From Sporosarcina sp. FSL K6-3457 (GTDB lineage: Bacteria; Bacillota; Bacilli; Bacillales_A; Planococcaceae), in contig NZ_JBBOWX010000001.1 of NCBI RefSeq assembly GCF_038007285.1, forward strand, positions 2,311,501-2,375,500: a DNA stretch of 64,000 nt. Reading direction: 5' to 3'. Within the stretch, counting starts at the first letter, position 1; each line of letters starts with the position of its first letter. Below, piece after piece: positions 54,817-63,015 of this stretch. Position numbers and translations under genes: made by a program. The notes beneath the pieces were generated by a model. The model worked only from the letters and a program-made list of their open reading frames with translations, was not told the origin of the DNA and did not search any database.

Positions 54817-55893
54817 CTAATTTCGGTATGACATAATCATTTCCACCATTTTTTCAGGTGTTTTTGGCAACAAAGACTTTTTCATTTCTTCCATTAATGA
54901 CTGTTCAGCAGCGACTAAAGCAGCGAATTCTGTCGATAACGTTCGATTGACAATTTCCTCTTCTTGTAGAACATGCGCATAGCCAAGCTTTTGAAAGTGA
55001 GCCGCATTCAAAATTTGGTCTCCCCTACTTTTAGCCGCCGATAATGGAATCAGTAACATCGGCTTGCGTAAGGCCAGCAATTCAAAAATGGCGTTCGATC
55101 CCGCCCTTGATACAGCAAAATCGGATGCAGCCAATAGATGCGGCAAGCCTTCTGTCACATATTCAAACTGCGTATAGCCTGCCATGCTTTCCAGCCTATC
55201 ATCCACATTTCCTTTTCCACACAGATGAATGACATCAAACTGTTGTAGGATGGCCACTAAATCTTTACGGATGGCTTCATTAACGACAGCCGAACCTTGG
55301 CTGCCTCCCATAATCAAGAGCACTGGTTTGTTTCCAGATAAACAGGCAATACGCAATCCATCTTCCCGTACACCTTCCAATAATTCAGGTCGAATAATCG
55401 CCCCACTACACGTCGACTTTTCTGCTGGCACATAGTTCAAGGTCCGTTCAAAAACTGTGAAGATATGCTTAGAAAATGGCAATGCCAGTTTGTTAGCAAG
55501 GCCAGGCGTCAAGTCTGATTCATGGACGACAACAGGAATTTTCGCTAGTTTGGCAGCCAAAACAACGGGTACTGAAACGAATCCACCTTTTGAAAAGATA
55601 ATTTCGGGTTTAATTTTCCGAATGATGCTTAACGCTTGAACAACGCCCGCGCCAACCCGAAACGGATCTGAAAAGTTTTTCATAGAAAAATAGCGCCTAA
55701 TCTTGCCACTTTGAATGGCATGATAGTTAACTTCAGGATGCCCGTTGCCAATCAGTTCTTTTTCAATCCCTTCGTGCGATCCTATGTAATGAATCTCATA
55801 TCCTTTTTCTTCAAATACAGGAATAAGCGCCTGATTCACAGATACGTGCCCAGCCGTGCCGCCCCCTGTTAATAAAATTACCGGTCTTTTCAT
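54817..55893 (-). CDS. murG: UDP-GlcNAc:undecaprenyl-PP-MurNAc-pentapeptide GlcNAc transferase (MurG family)
   Basis: Glycosyltransferase of 358 residues that makes lipid II from lipid I at the inner face of the membrane. The N-terminal acceptor loop is 'VILLTGGGTAGHVSVNQALI'. The next motif is 'FSKGGFVSVPVVLAAKLAKI', followed by 'PVVVHESDLTPGLANKLALP'. The UDP-GlcNAc site has 'PVLLIMGGSQGSAVVNEAIR' and 'FAVSRAGSNAIFELLALRKP', with the final 'GDQILNAAHFQKLGYAHVLQ'. The ATG at 55893 is preferred because AGAGGTGA lies 6 nt upstream. It is located outside any division/cell-wall cluster, beside odhA and a MATE gene, so it may be the only murG or a second copy (a paralogue such as in some Bacillales). 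Confidence 0.88.
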   Translation of the reverse strand: MKRPVILLTGGGTAGHVSVNQALIPVFEEKGYEIHYIGSHEGIEKELIGNGHPEVNYHAIQSGKIRRYFSMKNFSDPFRVGAGVVQALSIIRKIKPEIIFSKGGFVSVPVVLAAKLAKIPVVVHESDLTPGLANKLALPFSKHIFTVFERTLNYVPAEKSTCSGAIIRPELLEGVREDGLRIACLSGNKPVLLIMGGSQGSAVVNEAIRKDLVAILQQFDVIHLCGKGNVDDRLESMAGYTQFEYVTEGLPHLLAASDFAVSRAGSNAIFELLALRKPMLLIPLSAAKSRGDQILNAAHFQKLGYAHVLQEEEIVNRTLSTEFAALVAAEQSLMEEMKKSLLPKTPEKMVEMIMSYRN

Positions 55894-56010
55894 GACCATT
55901 CACCTCTTCTAAAGTTAGCAATATATATTTATTTGATTAAAGCTCTTTGCTATTATAGCAAATGAATCATGATACAATGTTAGTTATCTGTTGAAAAAAG
56001 GATGATTTAT

Positions 56011-57357
56011 TTGGAAACTACACTTTCTCTTCGAAAAAAGCCGTTTAGGCTTGCAAAAATTGTCATGCCCATTCTGATTACACAACTAGCGTTATACCTG
56101 ATTACCTTCTTCGATATTCTTATGACGGGACGCTACGATACATACCATCTCGCTGGTGTAACAATTGGTTCATCGTTTTGGGTACCCGTTTATACAGGTC
56201 TTGCCGGGATCCTGATGGGCCTAACACCTATTATCGCCCATCTCATAGGGGCCAGTCGGAAAGATGAAGTAAAATTTACTGTACAGCAGGGGCTCTATGT
56301 ATCGGTCGTCCTCGCCACTATTGTTTTTCTTATAATTCGATATGGCGTTTCACCGATACTTGCATCGATGCCACTTGAAGACGAAGTCCGGGTTGTAGCT
56401 GCCGACTATTTAGAAGCGATGAGCTTAGGACTATTTCCTCTTTTCGCATACACCGTATTACGTTGTTTCTTCGATGCGCTCGGTGCAACTCGTGTTTCAA
56501 TGGCCATTATTCTTTTATCAGCACCGCTCACAATTTTTACAAACTATCTACTTATTTTTGGGAACTGGGGGTTTCCAGAACTTGGTGGAGTAGGTGCGGG
56601 GTATGCGGCTGCAATTACCTATTGGCTTATTTTTTTCGTTGCTTATGGTGTCGCCTGGAAAAACAATTTGTTCAGTTATTATCAATTGTTCAAAGTATGG
56701 GGCAAAATTTCATTCAGAAGATGGAAAGAGATTTTGTTCATCGGTGTGCCAATCGGCATTTCGATTTTTGTAGAGACTAGCATCTTTTCTGCAGTCACAC
56801 TCATGATGAGTAACTATTCGACAGCAGTTATTTCAGCACATCAGATAGCGCTGAATTTCACTTCGCTGTTGTATATGATACCACTTAGTATTTCGATGGG
56901 CGCAACCATTCTTGTCGGCCAAGCTGTTGGTGCAGGACAAATGCGTGATGCTAAGCAATACAGCTTTCTCGGCGTTGGTCTGGCTATTGCGTTTAGCTTC
57001 ATCTCCATTACTATTCTGTTAGTGTTTAGAGAACCGATTGCTTCCCTCTATACAACGGATACAAATATTATTACATTAGCAACACAGTTCTTTATCTTTG
57101 CCGCGCTATTCCAATTTTCCGATGCGATACAAGCTCCAGTTCAAGGTGCATTACGCGGCTATAAGGACGTTAATATGACGTTCGTTATGGCAATCGTATC
57201 GTATTGGGTACTCGGTTTGCCGATTGGTTATTTAATGGCGACGTACACTGATTTAGGGCCATATGGTTACTGGATAGGCTTAATTACAGGCTTGACGATC
57301 GGCGCAATCACGCTAACAGTAAGATTAATCTATATTCAGAAAAAGAAATTCTTTTAA
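56011..57357 (+). CDS. MATE family efflux transporter
   Basis: Exporter of 448 residues with 12 predicted helices in two homologous halves, in the MATE family (drug/cation antiporters). Markers are 'ITFFDILMTGRYDTYHLAGV', 'FWVPVYTGLAGILMGLTPII' and 'LIGASRKDEVKFTVQQGLYV' in the first half. In the second are 'FVETSIFSAVTLMMSNYSTA', 'VISAHQIALNFTSLLYMIPL' and 'SISMGATILVGQAVGAGQMR'. The TTG at 56011 is preferred because AAAAGGATG lies upstream; an in-frame ATG at 56002 abuts that site. It is transcribed divergently from murG and ends in a shared terminator. The substrate is unknown. Confidence 0.9.
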   Translation: METTLSLRKKPFRLAKIVMPILITQLALYLITFFDILMTGRYDTYHLAGVTIGSSFWVPVYTGLAGILMGLTPIIAHLIGASRKDEVKFTVQQGLYVSVVLATIVFLIIRYGVSPILASMPLEDEVRVVAADYLEAMSLGLFPLFAYTVLRCFFDALGATRVSMAIILLSAPLTIFTNYLLIFGNWGFPELGGVGAGYAAAITYWLIFFVAYGVAWKNNLFSYYQLFKVWGKISFRRWKEILFIGVPIGISIFVETSIFSAVTLMMSNYSTAVISAHQIALNFTSLLYMIPLSISMGATILVGQAVGAGQMRDAKQYSFLGVGLAIAFSFISITILLVFREPIASLYTTDTNIITLATQFFIFAALFQFSDAIQAPVQGALRGYKDVNMTFVMAIVSYWVLGLPIGYLMATYTDLGPYGYWIGLITGLTIGAITLTVRLIYIQKKKFF

Positions 57358-57363
57358 ATATGG

Positions 57364-57393
57364 AACCCGCGATGCGTACGAGCTTCGCGGGTT
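57364..57393. terminator. Bidirectional terminator between the MATE gene and the ger operon
   Basis: Stem AACCCGCGA/TCGCGGGTT with a 12-nt loop between convergent genes; T4 follows on plus. Confidence 0.8.
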
Positions 57394-57402
57394 TTCTAAC
57401 GT

Positions 57403-58485
57403 TTAGTTCAGTATCCCCGTTCGAGTAATCTCTGCCTCGACCTTCACATGAATGTCGAGCTCGGAAAACGTATCTTGCCATTTCCCTTTTTCCCATAGCC
57501 GAGGATGGAAGGCGCGGACACTTCTACCAAAACCGACAGCGTCACTTTTTGCCTCTTGCAATTTTTTAACCACTTCGTTGAAATCCTTTGTCAGTTCTTT
57601 TGAAAGAAATGTCTCCAATTCTTTCCTTGATTTATCCTTATCCAGATGATTATAGGCAAATTCATTCACATTGAATTTTATTTTATATAGTGCATTGATC
57701 TTACTGTCCTGTATGTCCCATTTCTTGTTGTATGTGACTATTGTCACAGTAACCGGGTATGTTTTACCTTCTTTTTCCCACTCATATGTGAACATCGCAT
57801 ACTTTCCAGGTTTCTTCTTAAGAATTTGAACAATCATCGACTCCTTAGTGTCCAATATGTCTCCAGAAAATACTTTGTCACTGAACAAAGCGACTCCCGC
57901 TACTTCAGGTACTCCTGTAGTTTCGGACATTTTCAAGTAAGGTAATTGAAGATCAATTGCTTCATCTAATAGTAATCGTGCGGCTAACTGAATATCACCT
58001 TCTGGAATAATAGATGAAAATGCAGCAGTTTTCAAATTTTCATCATAGTAATCGGGGAGCATTTTGCCCATAATTTCTGTCTTCTCCATATAGGGAGCCA
58101 TATCCCCTTCCACTACTACGAATCGACTACTCAACCGAGTACGTGGCATTCTGTAGGCCACATCGAAGGTCTCCATGAGGTTCGTCTTCGCGACTTCTGT
58201 CGTAAGGAGTACAACTAGTACTTGTGAGGGGTCAAGCGATTCACTTACCTTTCGATTTGCATCGAGCCGTGCTTCTTCTATAGAAACACCACTTCCTTCC
58301 ACAGTCGAAAAACTGATGCTATCAGGAGCAGCGACAACAGCATGAGAGAAGTATCCCGTCCATTTCCCAGGTTCCCCATCGTAGCCCATAATCGGGACAA
58401 TGGTAACATCCTTATATAACCGTTCATCCCAACATCCCACTAGAAAAAATGTACAAACAATAAATATGAGTATAATTTTTTTCAT
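57403..58485 (-). CDS. Germinant receptor C subunit, Ger(x)C family lipoprotein
   Basis: Lipoprotein of 360 residues, the C subunit of a GerA-type nutrient receptor in the inner spore membrane. The signal peptide ends in the lipobox of 'MKKIILIFIVCTFFLVGCWD', with the lipidated Cys at 18. Conserved features include 'CWDERLYKDVTIVPIMGYDG', 'SQVLVVLLTTEVAKTNLMET', 'RTRLSSRFVVVEGDMAPYME' and 'VAGVALFSDKVFSGDILDTK'. The late region is 'LDKDKSRKELETFLSKELTK'. The start overlaps the B-subunit stop by 4 bp. It is the third gene of the ger operon; order A-B-C matches gerA, although in some species B and C are exchanged. Confidence 0.93.
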   Translation of the reverse strand: MKKIILIFIVCTFFLVGCWDERLYKDVTIVPIMGYDGEPGKWTGYFSHAVVAAPDSISFSTVEGSGVSIEEARLDANRKVSESLDPSQVLVVLLTTEVAKTNLMETFDVAYRMPRTRLSSRFVVVEGDMAPYMEKTEIMGKMLPDYYDENLKTAAFSSIIPEGDIQLAARLLLDEAIDLQLPYLKMSETTGVPEVAGVALFSDKVFSGDILDTKESMIVQILKKKPGKYAMFTYEWEKEGKTYPVTVTIVTYNKKWDIQDSKINALYKIKFNVNEFAYNHLDKDKSRKELETFLSKELTKDFNEVVKKLQEAKSDAVGFGRSVRAFHPRLWEKGKWQDTFSELDIHVKVEAEITRTGILN

Positions 58486-59501
58486 TTCGATTTCCTCCGA
58501 TTATTAGTAATGATGATAAATGGAATCAGAAGACCGAAAACAAGATACACATAAATGATAATATCATTCAGTTTGGTTAAAGCATGTTTGGACAAAAAGA
58601 GCAAAGGCAATAAAAAGAGGAATACATGCCAAATGATTGTATCTCTTTTATGATGCTCATTAGTATGAAGTCGGTGAACATACAATGCTGCAAAGGAGAG
58701 TAAGGCCACCGTAATAATTGTCCAAACAGTCCAAATGTACAGGAAAAACAAGTCAAGTCGCTCAGCAAAAGTTACTTCTTGTGCTTTTAACAGAAAGAGG
58801 AGTGGTTCAGGAATCCTTTCTAATCCCGGAAGTGTGAAATATAAGAGCATTAATAGGACAGAGAAAAAAAAGAAAATTAGCCACATCAATTGATAGACGA
58901 ATAGGGGAAAGCCTTTTATTTTCTGTTTCATGTCAACATGCTTCCTGAAAAATAAATATAATTCAATACCTATGAAAGCCATTTGCGCTTTGAGTAACCC
59001 TTTAACCCACTCTGCACCTGTCGATTCCCCTATCGGAAAGAGATTCGTCCACACCAAGTCTTTCCAAGCAAACTGTAGAAAAACGAAAAATAGCAGGATG
59101 AGCGGAATCAAAATAACCGACAAATTGATAATCGTCTCAGCCCTGCTTAGATTTGCATACAGTGATACACTTACTAGTATCGCGATAACAATGAATTGTG
59201 GTGTCTCTGGGAAACCCCACACCGCTAATGTATAATCGACATACGCAATATAAATGACGGTCACAAAAAGCCAATATCCCTTATACAGCCAGCCAACAAA
59301 TGGACCAATCATAAAATACCTGTAATTTTGTTCATAGAAGAGTAACATAATATAGTGGAAAGTAGCCGCAACGAGAAAGATAAGCCATGCATCCCTACCA
59401 GACGCATTAATAAACGGGGCGGGAAAAGAGAAGAATGCAGACCCTGTCTGGACAATAAAAAGAATCAGGAAAAACTGACTTCTCGATAAATTAAAGTTCA
59501 A
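58482..59501 (-). CDS. Germinant receptor B subunit, GerAB/ArcD/ProY family permease
   Basis: Membrane protein of 339 residues with 10 predicted helices, related to amino-acid permeases, and the likely germinant-binding subunit of the receptor. It opens 'SRSQFFLILFIVQTGSAFFS', then 'AATFHYIMLLFYEQNYRYFM' and 'YWLFVTVIYIAYVDYTLAVW'. The middle is 'AEWVKGLLKAQMAFIGIELY' with its buried Glu, and the end is 'IIIYVYLVFGLLIPFIIITN'. The start is TTG, overlapping the A-subunit stop in TTGA, with AGGGGGG upstream. The ligand is not predictable from this sequence. Confidence 0.92.
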   Translation of the reverse strand: MNFNLSRSQFFLILFIVQTGSAFFSFPAPFINASGRDAWLIFLVAATFHYIMLLFYEQNYRYFMIGPFVGWLYKGYWLFVTVIYIAYVDYTLAVWGFPETPQFIVIAILVSVSLYANLSRAETIINLSVILIPLILLFFVFLQFAWKDLVWTNLFPIGESTGAEWVKGLLKAQMAFIGIELYLFFRKHVDMKQKIKGFPLFVYQLMWLIFFFFSVLLMLLYFTLPGLERIPEPLLFLLKAQEVTFAERLDLFFLYIWTVWTIITVALLSFAALYVHRLHTNEHHKRDTIIWHVFLFLLPLLFLSKHALTKLNDIIIYVYLVFGLLIPFIIITNNRRKSK

Positions 59502-60934
59502 GTTCTTCCCCCCTTCTTTCGCTTCCCCTCACCATGTGTAAATGTTTGTTGCTGTTTATGATTTTTATAATAAGGGATTCTGAAGAAAATATTTTTAAAT
59601 CTAGATGGGTCAAAAGGCACAATCGGTGACAAATAAGGTTGGTTCAGTGAAGACCGATTCATCATATGAATAAAGAGGATAAGCGTCCCCATTGCGATGC
59701 CAAAAAAACCAAAGAAAGTAGCTGCAAGCATGAACGGAAATCGGATGATCCGTATGGTCGTATTCATTTCAACACTCGGCACGACAAAGCTTGAAATTGC
59801 GGTCATTGCTACGACGACAACCATCAAATTCGACACGAGACCCGCATTGACAATCGCATCCCCGATTACTAGCCCCCCGACTATCCCGATTGTAGGACCA
59901 ATCGGTGCCGGTAACCGGATTGTAGCTTCCCGAATGATTTCTATGAAAATCTCCACAATCAGCGCTTCAATAATTGGACGGTACGGGATAAATTCCACAG
60001 CTATCTTTACTTTTCTACCTATATCAAATGGCAAAATTTCCGAATGGAAACCGACCACGGCAATATAAAATGCAGGTAGGAAAATGGCAATCAGAAAACT
60101 AGAGAGCCTAAGAGCACGAAAGAAAGAACCGACTAGGACACGTCCATTAAAATCGTCCGGTGACTCGAAAAAAGAAAAAAATGTAACTGGTGCAATGAGT
60201 GCTGAAGGAGATTCGTCGGTGAAAATAACGATTTTCCCTTCCAGTAAATTTGCGACGACACGATCCGGCCTTTCCGTATTCAGGAACTGTGGGAAAGGGG
60301 ACCAAACCGAATCCTCCAAATAATCTTCGATTTGTCCCATGCTGTATACTTTAGGTTTATCGATATTTTCAAGACGTGTTTTAACATCCTCTACGACTTC
60401 TTTATCAACGATTGACTCGATATAGACATACGTCACTTTCGTATTCGTGTCTTTTCCGAGCCTTATATCCTTCACGACTAAATCCGGAATGACCAGATGC
60501 TTTCGAATGAGCGAAATATTTTTATCGGTGCTTTCCACGAAGCCTTCATGCGCACCGCGAATAACAAGTTCATTGCTCGGCTCAGACGTTGAACGAACTT
60601 CAAAAGAGGGCATTGTAATGGTCATGAGCAGATTCGTTGCTGGAAAAAAAACAGCAACAAATCCGTTTGTAACACTTTCGATCAATTTTGGTACTGAAAA
60701 AGCTGCTACACTTGAGGCAACAGTTTCTTCCCAATTTGGAAAATCATCAATGGAACGATGACGAAGAATTTCGATTTGCCTGTTCACATCGCCGCTTTCT
60801 GTTATTGTATTGAAAAAGCAGACAATAGCGACCTCATCTTTCCAAGTGACTTCCCGTACGATAAGATCCGCCGAATCATGGAATAAATTTTTGATGTATA
60901 AAATCAAACTGTCATTCGACTTCACTTCATTCAT
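59498..60934 (-). CDS. Germinant receptor A subunit, GerA family spore germination protein
   Basis: Protein of 478 residues in the GerA family, the A subunit of a nutrient germinant receptor. The soluble N-terminal domain (residues 1-~240) is followed by about five membrane helices. Family motifs are 'NLLEGKIVIFTDESPSALIA', 'PVTFFSFFESPDDFNGRVLV', 'EILPFDIGRKVKIAVEFIPY', 'REATIRLPAPIGPTIGIVGG', 'LVIGDAIVNAGLVSNLMVVV' and 'VPSVEMNTTIRIIRFPFMLA'. The basic C-terminal tail is cytoplasmic ('HKQQQTFTHGEGKRKKGG'). The ATG at 60934 is preferred because AGAGGTGA lies 5 nt upstream. A sigma-G-like promoter (60988-61019) precedes it, consistent with forespore expression. First gene of the operon. Confidence 0.95.
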   Translation of the reverse strand: MNEVKSNDSLILYIKNLFHDSADLIVREVTWKDEVAIVCFFNTITESGDVNRQIEILRHRSIDDFPNWEETVASSVAAFSVPKLIESVTNGFVAVFFPATNLLMTITMPSFEVRSTSEPSNELVIRGAHEGFVESTDKNISLIRKHLVIPDLVVKDIRLGKDTNTKVTYVYIESIVDKEVVEDVKTRLENIDKPKVYSMGQIEDYLEDSVWSPFPQFLNTERPDRVVANLLEGKIVIFTDESPSALIAPVTFFSFFESPDDFNGRVLVGSFFRALRLSSFLIAIFLPAFYIAVVGFHSEILPFDIGRKVKIAVEFIPYRPIIEALIVEIFIEIIREATIRLPAPIGPTIGIVGGLVIGDAIVNAGLVSNLMVVVVAMTAISSFVVPSVEMNTTIRIIRFPFMLAATFFGFFGIAMGTLILFIHMMNRSSLNQPYLSPIVPFDPSRFKNIFFRIPYYKNHKQQQTFTHGEGKRKKGGRT

Positions 60935-60987
60935 CACATTCACCTCTTTAAAGAGTATGCGCAATGCAAAAAAGATTTAAACTTTTT

Positions 60988-61019
60988 TTGGATGTGTGAG
61001 TTGGATCCCGAGCTATTCA
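60988..61019 (-). promoter_or_regulatory. Possible sigma-G promoter of the ger operon
   Basis: On the minus strand TGAATA (61014-61019) and CATCCAA (60988-60994) are separated by 19 nt. The -35 is a perfect match to the sigma-G consensus; the -10 has one mismatch and the spacing is 1-2 nt long. Position, about 55 nt before the start, is reasonable. Confidence 0.4.
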
Positions 61020-61070
61020 TGGTAAGAAGCCTAGTTTGAACAATCCATTAATCTCCTAAGCAGTAAAAAA

Positions 61071-61117
61071 AGAGTCGCCCCCTGAACCGGATTACCTCCA
61101 GTGCAAAGGACGACTCT
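61071..61117 (-). terminator. Terminator of the CAP-domain protein gene
   Basis: Stem AGAGTCGCCC / GGACGACTCT with a long loop of about 27 nt; on the minus strand followed by T7. It lies 10 bp after the stop at 61127. Confidence 0.7.
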
Positions 61118-61126
61118 TCAATTATA

Positions 61127-61885
61127 TTATTTTTGAATAAACTGTTGTGTCCAGTAGTTACCATTTTTGTCATAGCCGATACCAATATGCGTATAGCTAG
61201 CCGTTAAAATGTTTTGTCTATGCCCAGGGGACTCCATCCAGCCTTTAACAACTTCTTCGGCTGTACGTTGACCCATCGCAATATTTTCAGCAGCTGCTTT
61301 ATATGACACACCATTTGCCTTCATTTGATCAAATGGAGATCCGTATGTTGGGCTTGTATGTGAAAAGTACTTGTTTGAAGCCATGTCTGCTGATTTCTGA
61401 CGGGCAGAAGTCATTAAGTTTTTGTCCGTTTGCAGTGGTTGAAGACCCGCTTTTTGTCTTTCTGCATTCGTTAAATCAAGAACCGCTTTTTCAATCGCTG
61501 AAATAGATGCATCTTGTGGTGTTTCACTTGGTTTCTCCGGCGTTACCTCACTAGGTTTTTCCGGTGTTGGTGTTGGTGCAGGTGTCGGCTTAGTCTGCGC
61601 TGGTTTTTCAACTGGTTTGACTGGAGCCGGTGACTCTACTGGCTTGCTTGGAGCTGGTAGAGTAACCCCTGTCTGTTTGTCAGAAGGCTTTTTCCAATTG
61701 TAACGATAGCCATTACCAACCTTCTTATTCGTCTTCGTATCGTAGAGTTGCCCCTGCCATACATAACATTGGACGGATGCGCTTGTCACCTGTACCTTAT
61801 TTGCTGAATATGAAGCTTCTACACTATTGTTGTTCGGCAGTAAGAGCGCCGAACCGAGCATGAGTACTGCAATCGTTTTTTTCAT
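61127..61885 (-). CDS. Secreted CAP (SCP/PR1-like) domain protein, YkwD-like
   Basis: Secreted protein of 252 residues. The signal peptide is 'MKKTIAVLMLGSALLLPNNN' with probable cleavage near 'SVEA-SYS'. A short domain with 'VTSASVQCYVWQGQLYDTKT' follows, then a Pro/Lys/Thr-rich linker of about 60 residues ('PAPVKPVEKPAQTKPTPAPT'). The C-terminal CAP domain begins near residue 130: 'LDLTNAERQKAGLQPLQTDK', 'SADMASNKYFSHTSPTYGSP', 'ENIAMGQRTAEEVVKGWMES' and 'PGHRQNILTASYTHIGIGYD', with the conserved His and Glu. The ATG at 61885 was chosen because AGGGAGG lies upstream. YkwD-type proteins are found in vegetative and spore-associated roles; its place beside the ger operon hints at sporulation only weakly. 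Confidence 0.9.
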   Translation of the reverse strand: MKKTIAVLMLGSALLLPNNNSVEASYSANKVQVTSASVQCYVWQGQLYDTKTNKKVGNGYRYNWKKPSDKQTGVTLPAPSKPVESPAPVKPVEKPAQTKPTPAPTPTPEKPSEVTPEKPSETPQDASISAIEKAVLDLTNAERQKAGLQPLQTDKNLMTSARQKSADMASNKYFSHTSPTYGSPFDQMKANGVSYKAAAENIAMGQRTAEEVVKGWMESPGHRQNILTASYTHIGIGYDKNGNYWTQQFIQK

Positions 61886-62031
61886 CTCATTACTCCTCCC
61901 TTCGCAAACTATCATACCGTCTGTGAGATTCAGAATAACGGATGTTCTTACCAATTTGTCCAGTTCTATGATGAAGACCTTTGTCAAAGACCTCATCCAT
62001 TTAAAACTTGGATAACTTTGGTCAACTCTCT

Positions 62032-62955
62032 TTATATTTCATCTAATTTGGGGTTGACGGCCTCATAAGTTAGTCCATCAATCCCTTCTCCGATAATCAC
62101 AAGACGTGGTTCAATCTTGACGTATTCAGGCAGCCAGTTAACCATACCGTATGCATATTGGAATAAAAAAGGATTTTTAACGCCTTTGACAGGCACATAA
62201 CCTTTCATTCTATAAACCGTATCTGGTAAGGATCTTATCCAGTTCTCGAAATCTTCCTTATCTACGCTATCTTCAAAAGTGATCATTTTTGAAGATAGTG
62301 GCAGACCTTTTCCTGAAATAATAGGTAGTTCGGCCACTTTTTTCGGAGCCTGCAGTGTCTTTTCAATAAAAGAAAATGCGATTTTTGCACCTGTCGTCTG
62401 AATGATTGGCGCAGAACCATTGAAATTGGACAATTCAAGTGTCACGGTTGCCATTTCCTCGTCAGTGAGGAGATCTGCTTTATTCGCAATAAGCAAATGA
62501 GCATGGCGAATCTGTTCCATGAACAACGCACGAATTTGTGGGGATAGCTTATCCCTCTCTAGCCAACGTTTAGAGTCTGCGACGGTAACAATACCTTTGA
62601 CATGAAGACGGTCAGCAAATAGCGGTGAGTAGACCGCATCAAGTGCTTCCACTGGATGCGCTGCGCCAGTAGTTTCAATCAAGATAACATCAATATCCTC
62701 ATTCTCTTCCAGTAGCCCTTGCAGCTGTGCCTCCGTCTTTTCAGAGCCTGTACAGCAAATACAGCCTTCCAATAGCTCTTTCAGCGGGACATCCCCCTCT
62801 CCTTCAACAGCATCTGAATCGAAAGGCAAAGCCCCAAATTCATTCATTAACACTGCCGGCTTCTTCCCCTGCTCTTTCAGTTGGCCTATTGTATGAAGTA
62901 AGAGCGACGTTTTCCCACTGCCGAGAAAGCCGCTGAATAAATAAACATCAATCAT
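62032..62955 (-). CDS. CobW/COG0523 family GTP-dependent metallochaperone
   Basis: GTPase of 307 residues in the CobW/COG0523 family, metallochaperones for zinc or other metals. Walker A is 'VYLFSGFLGSGKTSLLLHTI' (residues ~3-22). The metal-binding CxCC motif lies in 'ELLEGCICCTGSEKTEAQLQ' near residue 65. The Walker B/G3-like motif is 'IDVILIETTGAAHPVEALDA', and the base motif is 'ANKADLLTDEEM'. The C-terminal CobW domain includes 'DSVDKEDFENWIRSLPDTVY'. No His-rich tail is visible. The ATG at 62955 was chosen because AGGGG lies 7 nt upstream. Which metal and client are involved is unknown. Confidence 0.88.
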   Translation of the reverse strand: MIDVYLFSGFLGSGKTSLLLHTIGQLKEQGKKPAVLMNEFGALPFDSDAVEGEGDVPLKELLEGCICCTGSEKTEAQLQGLLEENEDIDVILIETTGAAHPVEALDAVYSPLFADRLHVKGIVTVADSKRWLERDKLSPQIRALFMEQIRHAHLLIANKADLLTDEEMATVTLELSNFNGSAPIIQTTGAKIAFSFIEKTLQAPKKVAELPIISGKGLPLSSKMITFEDSVDKEDFENWIRSLPDTVYRMKGYVPVKGVKNPFLFQYAYGMVNWLPEYVKIEPRLVIIGEGIDGLTYEAVNPKLDEI

Positions 62956-62979
62956 CTCTTTACCCCTATTCATCAGAAA

Positions 62980-63010
62980 AAGCGTCCATCCGAATTAGGA
63001 CTGGACGCCT
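62980..63010 (-). terminator. Terminator of the CtpA-like protease gene
   Basis: Stem AGCGTCCA/TGGACGCCT, extended by TCC/GGA, followed by a T5 run on the minus strand. Confidence 0.8.
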
Positions 63011-63015
63011 CTTTA

